The translations under genes were made by a program, and so were the position numbers. A DNA stretch of 5,317 bases from an uncultured Candidatus Saccharibacteria bacterium (GTDB taxonomy: Bacteria > Patescibacteria > Saccharimonadia > Saccharimonadales > UBA6022). The stretch covers positions 1 to 5,317 of the forward strand of contig CAMLGO010000062.1 in NCBI GenBank assembly GCA_946479665.1, in the 5' to 3' direction. The first letter of the stretch is position 1. Each line of letters begins with the position of its first letter. The notes beneath the pieces were generated by a model. That model made no database searches and was not told where the DNA came from. It saw only the letters and a program-made list of their open reading frames with translations. Of this stretch, positions 1 to 5,317 are shown piece after piece.

Positions 1-1
1 G

Positions 2-1096
2 ATTGTTTATTTTGGCGAGCTAGGCGGAGTTGATGAATATCAAATCGCAGCTCTTATTCACGAGGGTAAAATAACGAAAGAGATTATTGCATACATCGCC
101 GGAACTGTGGCTGAGTTATTCGAAACTCCTCCTCAGTTTGGTCACGCTAAGGCCTTGGCACAGAACCAGGACGAATCGGCAAGCGCAAAAAAGAACGTAT
201 TGCGTACCGAGGGTGTCTTGGTGTGTGAAACCTTTGCGGATATCGCAAGTACTCTTACTTCTCGGCGCACTGCAGAGTCGCTCCATCAGCATACAAAGAG
301 CACTATAGGTGATCGCCGTCGAACAATGATTATAAGCCACGTTTCTGGAGATGAACAGGGTGATGTTCAGTTGCTTGGCCAGGATCTATTGTCAACGATT
401 GAGAGTAATTCAATTGCATCACTTGTTGTATCGATGCTTCTAGGTAAGCCTGTGAGTTCGCGGAAGGTTATTGAATTTATTGATTATGTTCTTCGGCTTT
501 TGGTAGACCATGGTCCATACGTCTCTGGCGCAGTGAATACGATTATAACCGCAAGGGCAGGCAAAGACTTGGTTTCAAGCTTGACTGCCGGGTTATTAAC
601 CATAGGACCTCGTTTTGGTGGTGCAATTAATGCTGCAGCTGATCACTGGCTTCAAGGTGTTGCAACTGGACAGACGGCGCTCGAATTTATCGAGGGGGCA
701 GTTCAAAAAGGAGGGATAATTTCTGGTATAGGTCATAAAAAATACCGTCTTGACCTTCCGGATCCGCGTGTTGCCGCTCTCATTAAGTTTGCCGGTAACA
801 GTAATGGTGATAGGTATCTAAAATTTGCGCTATCTGTTGAAAATATAACAACTACCAAGAAGGCTAATTTAATCCTGAATGTTGATGGTGTTATTGCGGC
901 TATTCTTCTTGACATCCTAGAGTCGGAGCTTGCATATGACAACAATCAACTACAAGAGTTGATCGACATAGAGTTCTTTAACGCGCTATTTGTTCTGAGC
1001 CGATCGGTTGGCTTTACAGCCCACTATCTTGATCAACGACGTCATGACGAAGGACTATTTCGACTACCGGAAGAGCATATACGTTACCTAGGCTAG
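2..1096 (+). CDS. ATP-citrate lyase, C-terminal part with citryl-CoA lyase domain (5' truncated by window)
   Basis: ATP-citrate lyase makes acetyl-CoA and oxaloacetate from citrate, CoA and ATP in the cytoplasm. The frame is open from base 2, so the start lies upstream; 364 residues are visible. They begin in the succinyl-CoA-synthetase-alpha-like part (FGELGG, visible residues 4-9), followed by QFGHAKA, whose His (codon 143-145) matches the phosphorylated His760 of human ACLY. A short linker leads to the citrate-synthase-like module. It has DHGPYVSG (His at 509-511), ARAGKDLVSSL, GIGH (His at 734-736) and LILNVDG (Asp at 884-886); the last two match human His900 and Asp1026. The end, HYLDQRR...LFR, aligns closely with ACLY. 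The enzyme could be the large subunit of a two-subunit lyase or a fused single chain; the missing N-terminus would decide. A plain citrate synthase is unlikely because of the phospho-His segment. Its stop overlaps that of galE. Confidence 0.93.
   Translation: MVYFGELGGVDEYQIAALIHEGKITKEIIAYIAGTVAELFETPPQFGHAKALAQNQDESASAKKNVLRTEGVLVCETFADIASTLTSRRTAESLHQHTKSTIGDRRRTMIISHVSGDEQGDVQLLGQDLLSTIESNSIASLVVSMLLGKPVSSRKVIEFIDYVLRLLVDHGPYVSGAVNTIITARAGKDLVSSLTAGLLTIGPRFGGAINAAADHWLQGVATGQTALEFIEGAVQKGGIISGIGHKKYRLDLPDPRVAALIKFAGNSNGDRYLKFALSVENITTTKKANLILNVDGVIAAILLDILESELAYDNNQLQELIDIEFFNALFVLSRSVGFTAHYLDQRRHDEGLFRLPEEHIRYLG
1093..1096. other. Shared CTAG: overlapping stop codons of two convergent genes
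   Basis: The palindrome CTAG serves as the end of both converging genes. TAG at 1094-1096 (+) ends the citrate lyase, and the reverse complement of 1093-1095 (TAG) ends galE. There is no intergenic DNA, so any transcription terminator for either gene must lie inside the other's coding region. I found no GC-rich hairpin followed by a T-run close by on either strand. Confidence 0.95.
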
Positions 1097-2112
1097 GACA
1101 GCTGCTCGGAAAATCCATTTGGGTTCTGGGATTGCCACTTCCAGGCATCTTGACACATGTCAGTGGTCGTTTTTTCGGTTTTCCAGCCAAGATCAGTCAG
1201 GGCTTTATCTGGGTTGGCATAAAATTTAGGCAAGTCGCCAGCTCGTCGACTTTCAATCACGTATGGAATTGATACACCGGTGGCCTGCATGAAACTATTA
1301 ACAAGCTCGAGTACCGATGTGCCCTTGCCGGAACCAAGATTGTAAACATGATAACCTGGATTGATTTGCTTGAGCGCAGCCACATGTCCCTTGGCAAGGT
1401 CTACGACGTGAATGTAATCGCGAATACAGGTGCCGTCTGGTGTATTGTAGTCACCTCCGAAGATAGACAACTTATCTCTTTTTCCAGATGCTACCTGTGA
1501 GATGAAAGGCATAAGGTTATTGGGTATGCCTTTGGGATCTTCGCCAATTAGCCCGCTTTCATGAGCGCCAACGGGGTTGAAGTAGCGCAAGATGGTGTAA
1601 GTGCCATTGGGGTGTATCTGGCTAAAATCCTTGATGATCTGCTCGACCATGTGTTTGGTTTGACCGTAGGGATTGGTAATTCCCTGTCCGGTTGTGCTTG
1701 ATTCGGTGTATGGGATAGGGGCATCTCCATAGACTGTGGCTGATGAACTGAAAATGAGATGGCTAACGGCATGCCGTTCCATCACCTCTAATAAGCCGAG
1801 AGTTAAATCTAAGTTATTGCGATAGTAGAGGAGCGGGTTATCGACTGATTCTGCAACAGCTTTAAGTCCGGCAAAGTGAATAACAGCGTCAATATTGTGC
1901 TTATCAAATATGCCCGAGAGTTTTTCCGTGTCTTTGAGGTCTACTGCATAAAATGGGATTACTGAGCCTGTTAATTTCTCGACGCGATTAATCGATTCCT
2001 GGCTGCTATTGATAAGATTGTCGACGACAACGACGGAGTGCTGACTATTAATGAGCTCGATGATAGTATGCGAGCCAATATAACCCGTTCCGCCCGTAAC
2101 AAGAATATTCAT
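1093..2112 (-). CDS. galE: UDP-glucose 4-epimerase
   Basis: GalE interconverts UDP-glucose and UDP-galactose with tightly bound NAD (Leloir pathway), supplying galactose for surface glycans. The protein has 339 residues, against 338 in E. coli. The Rossmann motif GGTGYIG is at 7-13. FSSSATVYG (121-129) holds the catalytic Ser124, and NPYGQTK (147-153) holds the Tyr149/Lys153 pair, at the same numbers as the E. coli enzyme. RYFNPVGAH (176-184), RDYIHVVDLA (231-240) and YNLGSGKG (257-264) are further family blocks. The ATG at 2112 places the Rossmann motif as in E. coli. The substrate-gating position (E. coli Tyr299, human Cys307) appears to be Phe297, a bulky residue, which favours UDP-Glc/UDP-Gal over the N-acetylated sugars. 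The gene diverges from the manC-like gene over 49 bp and has no Shine-Dalgarno sequence. Other extended-SDR epimerases are less likely given end-to-end agreement. Confidence 0.96.
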   Translation of the reverse strand: MNILVTGGTGYIGSHTIIELINSQHSVVVVDNLINSSQESINRVEKLTGSVIPFYAVDLKDTEKLSGIFDKHNIDAVIHFAGLKAVAESVDNPLLYYRNNLDLTLGLLEVMERHAVSHLIFSSSATVYGDAPIPYTESSTTGQGITNPYGQTKHMVEQIIKDFSQIHPNGTYTILRYFNPVGAHESGLIGEDPKGIPNNLMPFISQVASGKRDKLSIFGGDYNTPDGTCIRDYIHVVDLAKGHVAALKQINPGYHVYNLGSGKGTSVLELVNSFMQATGVSIPYVIESRRAGDLPKFYANPDKALTDLGWKTEKTTTDMCQDAWKWQSQNPNGFSEQLS

Positions 2113-2118
2113 AGCATA

Positions 2119-2124
2119 AGTATA
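2119..2124 (-). promoter_or_regulatory. Probable -10 element of galE (leaderless)
   Basis: On the minus strand the hexamer TATACT lies 6 nt upstream of the galE ATG. At usual promoter geometry transcription would start at or within a base or two of the A of ATG, giving a leaderless mRNA. No purine-rich ribosome binding site lies between the hexamer and the start. No good -35 sits at 16-18 bp; TTCACA is present but only 13 bp away. Confidence 0.5.
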
Positions 2125-2148
2125 ACATTCGTTGACTTGTGAATAGGG

Positions 2149-2154
2149 TATAAT
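2149..2154 (+). promoter_or_regulatory. Probable -10 element of the manC-like gene (leaderless)
   Basis: A perfect TATAAT ends 7 nt before the ATG at 2162, so the expected transcription start is the ATG itself or the base before it. The only Shine-Dalgarno-like run, AGGG at 2145-2148, lies 13 nt from the ATG and upstream of the hexamer, so it would not be in the transcript. A TTGACT at 2132-2137 is only 11 bp from the TATAAT, too close to serve as a classical -35. Confidence 0.6.
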
Positions 2155-2161
2155 AGATTGT

Positions 2162-3217
2162 ATGATTACTGTAATTATAGCCGGTGGATCGGGTACCCGC
2201 CTCTGGCCACTATCAACTTCGAATTATCCAAAACAACTTCTAAAACTTACTGGCGAGCGAACAATGCTTCAGACGGCGTACGACCGTGCCGCCAAGCTTG
2301 GCGATACGATTTATGTCGTAACCGAGGCAAGCCACTCTGACCATGTAAAGCAACAGCTCCCAGAGCTGCCAGATAGCGCCTTCTTGATTGAGCCGGGTCG
2401 CCGCGGTACTGCACACTGTATCGTATTTGCTCTAGATGTCATTGCGCGCACGCATAGCAAAGATGAGCCGATTGCATTCATCCACTCCGATCATTATGTT
2501 CGCGACATTGATGGCTTCGCTCGCTCATTTGCAGTAGCTGCAAAGGTATCAGCTGCGAACAATGAGATCACACTTATCGGTATCGAGCCTACGTTCCCGT
2601 CGACAGGCTTTGGCTACATTGAACGCGATGGCGTGATCGATGCCGACTCTGGTGTTTACAATGTGGAGTCGTTCAAAGAGAAGCCTGATTTTGACACGGC
2701 CCAGCGCTATGTTGAATCGGGTAATTATCTGTGGAACTGTGGCTACTTCGTCGGTTCGATTAATACGTTCTTGAACGAAGTGCAGCGAAGTGCCCCAGAG
2801 CTCGAAGCGAGCTTTGATAAGCTTGCGGCAATTGAGACTCCTCAGTCTGAAGAGTACAACGCAGCGTACCTCGCGCTTGATAATCAAGTGATTGACATTG
2901 CGCTTATTGAAAAAGCGCAGAGCCTTGCGGTTGTATCTGCGAGCTTTGACTGGATGGATGTCGGGTCATTCAAAGACCTTCACGATGCTGTCGCAAAAGA
3001 CGAAGATGGCAATTACTTCCGCGGTGAGGGGATTAATCCAATCGATGTCGAGAACGTATATATCCGCAATGAAGAAGCAAAGCCGATTGCTGTGATTGGT
3101 CTTGATAATATTGTTGTGGTAAATACCCCAGATGGTATTCTTATTTCTCGTAAGGACGTGAGCCATCGCACGGGTGAGGTCGCCAAGAAACTGCAAGCAG
3201 AAGCAAAGAGCAACTAA
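2162..3217 (+). CDS. manC: Mannose-1-phosphate guanylyltransferase (GDP-mannose pyrophosphorylase)
   Basis: It makes GDP-mannose from mannose-1-phosphate and GTP in the cytoplasm, for mannose- or fucose-containing glycans. At 351 residues it is the single-domain form, lacking the C-terminal cupin isomerase of bifunctional ManC/AlgA. The nucleotide-binding signature AGGSGTRLWPLS is at 7-18, with YPKQLL at 22-27. STGFGYIE (147-154), FKEKPD (171-176), YLWNCGYF (189-196) and DWMDVGSF (263-270) follow in family order. The C-terminal part has VENVYIRN (296-303) and IGLDNIVVVNTPDGIL (312-327), the usual beta-helix-like tail. Two blocks deviate: the common EP..RNTAPA is EPGRRGTAH (77-85), and PADH is HSDH (108-111). 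The ATG at 2162 puts the signature at the normal depth. It heads a two-gene unit with the following mutase. A guanylyltransferase or other nucleotidyltransferase for a related sugar-1-phosphate cannot be excluded. Confidence 0.9.
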   Translation: MITVIIAGGSGTRLWPLSTSNYPKQLLKLTGERTMLQTAYDRAAKLGDTIYVVTEASHSDHVKQQLPELPDSAFLIEPGRRGTAHCIVFALDVIARTHSKDEPIAFIHSDHYVRDIDGFARSFAVAAKVSAANNEITLIGIEPTFPSTGFGYIERDGVIDADSGVYNVESFKEKPDFDTAQRYVESGNYLWNCGYFVGSINTFLNEVQRSAPELEASFDKLAAIETPQSEEYNAAYLALDNQVIDIALIEKAQSLAVVSASFDWMDVGSFKDLHDAVAKDEDGNYFRGEGINPIDVENVYIRNEEAKPIAVIGLDNIVVVNTPDGILISRKDVSHRTGEVAKKLQAEAKSN

Positions 3218-3222
3218 ATCGT

Positions 3223-4788
3223 ATGGTAAGTCTTGCTGAATCATTGAGTTATACTCCACTTGAATTGGGCTTTGGAACCAGCGGCTTACGTGGTCTGGTC
3301 GAGGATATGACAGATCTTGAATGCTATATCAACACGGCTGGTTTTCTGCGATTCCTGCAGGAGCAACAAAGTTTAGAGGCTGGCTCCACTGTTTATGTCG
3401 CTGGCGACTTGAGGGACAGCACGCCACGCATTATCCGGGCGGTTATTGCTGCGATTACGGATAAAGGGTACAGGGCGGAATTTTGTGGTTTTATTCCAAC
3501 TCCAGCGGTTGCGAATTTCGCACGTCATAATGATGCGGCAAGTATCATGGTGACCGGCAGTCATATCCCAGCAGATCGTAATGGGATTAAGTTTTATAAG
3601 CTGGGTGGTGAAATTCTCAAGGACGATGAAGCGAGTATTAAGCAGGCCGTCGCCGAGGAGCGTCAAGTAGTCCTCGAATCAGATGCGGAGAGTTCCATCT
3701 TCGATACTGAAGGTATGTTTGAGACCAAGAGCTCGCTGCCGATGGCAAGCGACCAAGCAGCTCGTCTATATATAGAGCGCTTTGCGTCAGTATTTAATAA
3801 CAAGCCACTAGCTGGCAAAGAAATTATTGTCTACCAACATTCCGCCGTTGGGCGTGATATGCTTGTTGAACTTCTACAGACTTTAGGCGCGGAGATTGTG
3901 ACGGTTGGGCGAAGTGATGTGTTTGTGCCGATCGATACGGAAAACGTAACACCTGATGACCAAGCATACTTTAAGTCGCTCTCGCAGCAGTATCCTGGTG
4001 TGTTTGCGATTGTATCAACCGATGGTGATAGCGATCGACCATTTGTGATTGATGAAAATGGCATATTCCACCGCGGCGATGAACTCGGCGCGGTAGTGGC
4101 AAAATGGCTGGACGCCGACTTTGCGGCTATCCCAGTTAGTAGTAGCGACGCCGTCGACCAATATTTAAACACTAATGATATTGGCTATCTACATACGCGT
4201 ATCGGATCGCCCTACGTGATTGTTGCCATGAATAAGGCTATCGAAGAGGGTAAGACAAAGGCTGTTGGATGGGAAGTGAACGGCGGCTTCTTGCTTGCTC
4301 AAGACTTTACTATTAACGGAAGTGTACTTCCATCATTACCGACGCGTGATGCTTTTCTGCCGATCTTGATTGCGCTTGTCAGCGCGGCTGAGCAAGGGAA
4401 GACTATTTCAGTGCTCTTTAGTGAGTTGCCAGCACGCTTTACTCAAGCTGGTCTGATTGATAATTTCCCTGTTGAGGTATCGCGTGCAATTCTTGAATCA
4501 TTTGCCGAAGATAGCAATGAAAGCCGAGCCGAGCTAGGTCAATACTTTACCAGTGATGATGGTTTTAGCGACATTATAAAGACAGATTCTCTCGATGGCA
4601 TAAGAATATTCTTTGAGAATGGCGATATTGCCCACCTACGACCATCGGGCAATGCTCCGCAGCTACGGACATATAGCGTTGCAAACTCCCAGGAGCGTGC
4701 CAACGAAATCGTACGACTCGCTATCGAGGAACCGAGTGGAATATTGCGCCTAGTCGGAAAAAGCGTAGAATCTAGCACCAATCTCTAG
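3223..4788 (+). CDS. Phosphohexomutase, probably phosphomannomutase (PMM/PGM family)
   Basis: Alpha-D-phosphohexomutases interconvert hexose 6- and 1-phosphates through a phosphoserine. The 521 residues show the four-domain family in order: FGTSGLRG (17-24), the catalytic-serine loop VTGSHIPADRNG (110-121, Ser113 at 3559-3561), the metal loop DGDSDR (267-272), a sugar-recognition region GWEVNGGF (349-356) and the phosphate-binding loop RPSGNAPQLRTY (473-484). Three of these differ from common forms (TASHNP, GEMSGH, SGTEP), so substrate cannot be read from motifs alone. The start lies 5 nt after the guanylyltransferase stop, which argues for co-transcription and for mannose-6-phosphate to mannose-1-phosphate conversion feeding GDP-mannose synthesis. 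The only ribosome-binding-like run, AAAGAG at 3205-3210, is 12 nt from the ATG, so translational coupling is likely. Phosphoglucomutase or dual activity remains possible. The catalytic Ser and metal Asp residues are intact. Confidence 0.88.
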   Translation: MVSLAESLSYTPLELGFGTSGLRGLVEDMTDLECYINTAGFLRFLQEQQSLEAGSTVYVAGDLRDSTPRIIRAVIAAITDKGYRAEFCGFIPTPAVANFARHNDAASIMVTGSHIPADRNGIKFYKLGGEILKDDEASIKQAVAEERQVVLESDAESSIFDTEGMFETKSSLPMASDQAARLYIERFASVFNNKPLAGKEIIVYQHSAVGRDMLVELLQTLGAEIVTVGRSDVFVPIDTENVTPDDQAYFKSLSQQYPGVFAIVSTDGDSDRPFVIDENGIFHRGDELGAVVAKWLDADFAAIPVSSSDAVDQYLNTNDIGYLHTRIGSPYVIVAMNKAIEEGKTKAVGWEVNGGFLLAQDFTINGSVLPSLPTRDAFLPILIALVSAAEQGKTISVLFSELPARFTQAGLIDNFPVEVSRAILESFAEDSNESRAELGQYFTSDDGFSDIIKTDSLDGIRIFFENGDIAHLRPSGNAPQLRTYSVANSQERANEIVRLAIEEPSGILRLVGKSVESSTNL

Positions 4789-4840
4789 ACGGTGCATTGC
4801 ACTACAGAGTTTGCAGCAACGGACCGTCTTATTGTTTTGT
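4787..4840 (+). terminator. Possible intrinsic terminator of the manC-mutase unit
   Basis: AGACGGT (4787-4793) pairs with ACCGTCT (4823-4829), a 7-bp stem with a 29-nt loop in which TTGC (4797-4800) can pair with GCAA (4816-4819). On the + strand the stem is followed by TTATTGTTTTG, a T-rich tract that also encodes the last residues and stop of the converging gene. The long loop makes this weaker than a textbook terminator. On the minus strand no T-run follows the stem. Confidence 0.35.
4800..4823 (-). repeat. Post-stop copy of a split direct repeat (copy B)
   Basis: On the + strand this holds CACTACAG (4800-4807) and TTGCAGCAACGGA (4811-4823). Both blocks recur in the same order and orientation at 5251-5284, inside the minus-strand gene. 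Copy B lies just beyond that gene's stop codon and has 10 fewer bases between the blocks, so it looks like a shortened remnant. It fills the loop of the hairpin at 4787-4829. Confidence 0.6.
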
Positions 4841-5317
4841 AAGGGTTATCGCTGTTTGATACCAGGGTGCATCGGCGGTTGTGCCATTTGTTCCGTTGTT
4901 TTGTGTCCATAGACGACCGACGGTGTAGCCGGCTGGAATAGTAATGCAGCCGGACATTTTCTGCCAACTGCTTGTAGGCGACAAGTTAGTTACGCCTCGC
5001 CATTGGTTGGAAAGTGATGGACCGGTTATGAAAATACCAACAGTGTGCGTGACTGTTGAGCTGGCTGTGGCTGCCCAGCCTGAAACGCAATATACTTCTC
5101 CGCCTGTGATAGCGAAGGTATTGCTGCCGTTGTTGTCGCGTGTCGTTTGACGACCGACATACGCTCCGGGCGCGCCAGTCGGCACTTCTGCAGCACTCGC
5201 ATCTAGTTTGACTGTGTTGCTATAGAGGCTGGCAATCGACCCTGTCGTGCCACTACAGTAGTAGCCGTTGATTGCAGCAACGGATGACTCTGGGCAATAA
5301 TCACTTCCGCCAGATTG
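4829..5317 (-). CDS. Probable exported or surface protein with C-terminal jelly-roll carbohydrate-binding-like domain (5' truncated by window)
   Basis: The frame is open from the right edge to TAA at 4829-4831; the 162 visible C-terminal residues lack the true start. The GTG at 5185 lies within a continuous coding frame and is not taken as the start. The composition is rich in Ser, Thr, Gly, Ala and Asn with few charges, as in exported proteins. Visible residues 1-45 contain a Cys pair (8 and 21) around the run INGYYC. From about residue 50 the pattern resembles CenC-type carbohydrate-binding modules (CBM4/9-like jelly roll): GGEVYCVSGWA, THTVGIFITG, a central SSWQKMSG strand, ITIPAGYTVGRLW, and a closing PWYQTAITLT strand. 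Two more Cys (77, 124) could form a disulfide. No catalytic motif is visible and the ligand is unknown. It could be a pilin-like or adhesin-type protein; the missing N-terminus (signal or prepilin peptide) would tell. It converges on the mutase gene with a 40-bp gap. Confidence 0.7.
   Translation of the reverse strand, partial: QSGGSDYCPESSVAAINGYYCSGTTGSIASLYSNTVKLDASAAEVPTGAPGAYVGRQTTRDNNGSNTFAITGGEVYCVSGWAATASSTVTHTVGIFITGPSLSNQWRGVTNLSPTSSWQKMSGCITIPAGYTVGRLWTQNNGTNGTTADAPWYQTAITLTKQ
5251..5284 (-). repeat. In-gene copy of a split direct repeat (copy A)
   Basis: On the + strand CACTACAG (5251-5258) and TTGCAGCAACGGA (5272-5284) match the blocks at 4800-4823 exactly. On the minus strand this copy encodes the visible residues SVAAINGYYCSG of the surface-type protein, including its second cysteine. 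The copies lie about 460 bp apart in direct orientation. Confidence 0.6.

Noticed and set aside
107..109. GTG as the start of the first gene.
   Set aside because: The same frame is open back to base 2 and the residues upstream (FGELGG...YIAGTVAELF) align with ATP-citrate lyase, so this GTG is an internal valine.
1112..1133. Small hairpin AATCC...GGATT near the galE end, as a terminator.
   Set aside because: The stem is only 5 bp, it lies within galE codons, and no T-run follows on either strand.
2132..2137. TTGACT as the -35 box of the manC-like gene.
   Set aside because: It is only 11 bp from the TATAAT, far below the usual 16-18 bp spacing.
3831..4172. 113-residue minus-strand frame inside the mutase gene.
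   Set aside because: It is antisense to the conserved DGDSDR metal loop region. Its Ser/Thr-rich content is explained by the coding strand, and no upstream signals are present.
4785..4967. 60-residue minus-strand reading frame across the end of the surface gene.
   Set aside because: It lies mostly inside the surface gene in another frame and its composition is not protein-like. Its tail only echoes SVAA because of the repeat remnant.
4944..5150. 68-residue plus-strand frame opposite the surface gene.
   Set aside because: It is a shadow of the minus-strand gene, with no start context and no recognisable motif.
5183..5185. GTG (minus strand) as the start of the right-hand gene.
   Set aside because: The frame stays open to the window edge and keeps exported-type composition with a cysteine pair, so the start lies outside the window.
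1..5317. Alternative genetic code (UGA recoded, as in some CPR lineages).
   Set aside because: All five frames translate cleanly under the standard code with no in-frame TGA. The absence of TGA among only five stops is too small a sample to mean anything.

Overview
This 5.3 kb bacterial window is densely coded. It holds five protein genes, two cut by the window edges, and no RNA genes, CRISPR arrays or insertion sequences. No gene-free stretch exceeds about 50 bases. All reading frames are intact under the standard code, and the five visible stops are TAG (3) and TAA (2). The tight packing, mid-range base composition, near absence of Shine-Dalgarno sequences and the gene mix would fit a small-genome Patescibacteria/CPR lineage such as Saccharibacteria. 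That placement is inference; no marker gene is present.

Layout, left to right. (1) The 3' end of an ATP-citrate-lyase-type gene (+) carries the phospho-histidine motif and the whole citryl-CoA-lyase (citrate-synthase-like) module. (2) A complete galE (-) converges on it, and the two stop codons share one CTAG. (3) A 49-bp divergent spacer has a Pribnow-like hexamer 6-7 nt before each start codon, which suggests leaderless transcripts in both directions. (4) A two-gene + strand unit follows: a mannose-1-phosphate guanylyltransferase (manC-like) and, 5 nt later, a phosphohexomutase (phosphomannomutase-like) with variant active-site loops. (5) A 40-bp convergent spacer can form a hairpin. (6) A - strand gene enters from the right edge. 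It encodes a Ser/Thr/Gly/Asn-rich, probably exported protein ending in a jelly-roll carbohydrate-binding-like domain.

Taken together, the middle genes supply nucleotide sugars. GalE interconverts UDP-glucose and UDP-galactose, and the mutase plus guanylyltransferase turn mannose-6-phosphate into GDP-mannose. Both feed surface glycans or glycosylation, which fits the neighbouring surface-type gene. The citrate-cleaving enzyme is the metabolic outlier.

The least expected structure is at the right end. A 13-base exact repeat plus an 8-base repeat links the spacer just beyond the surface gene's stop with the visible upstream part of the same gene. This looks like the scar of a duplicated or recombined copy. 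I see no clear evidence of an entirely new multi-gene system in this window.
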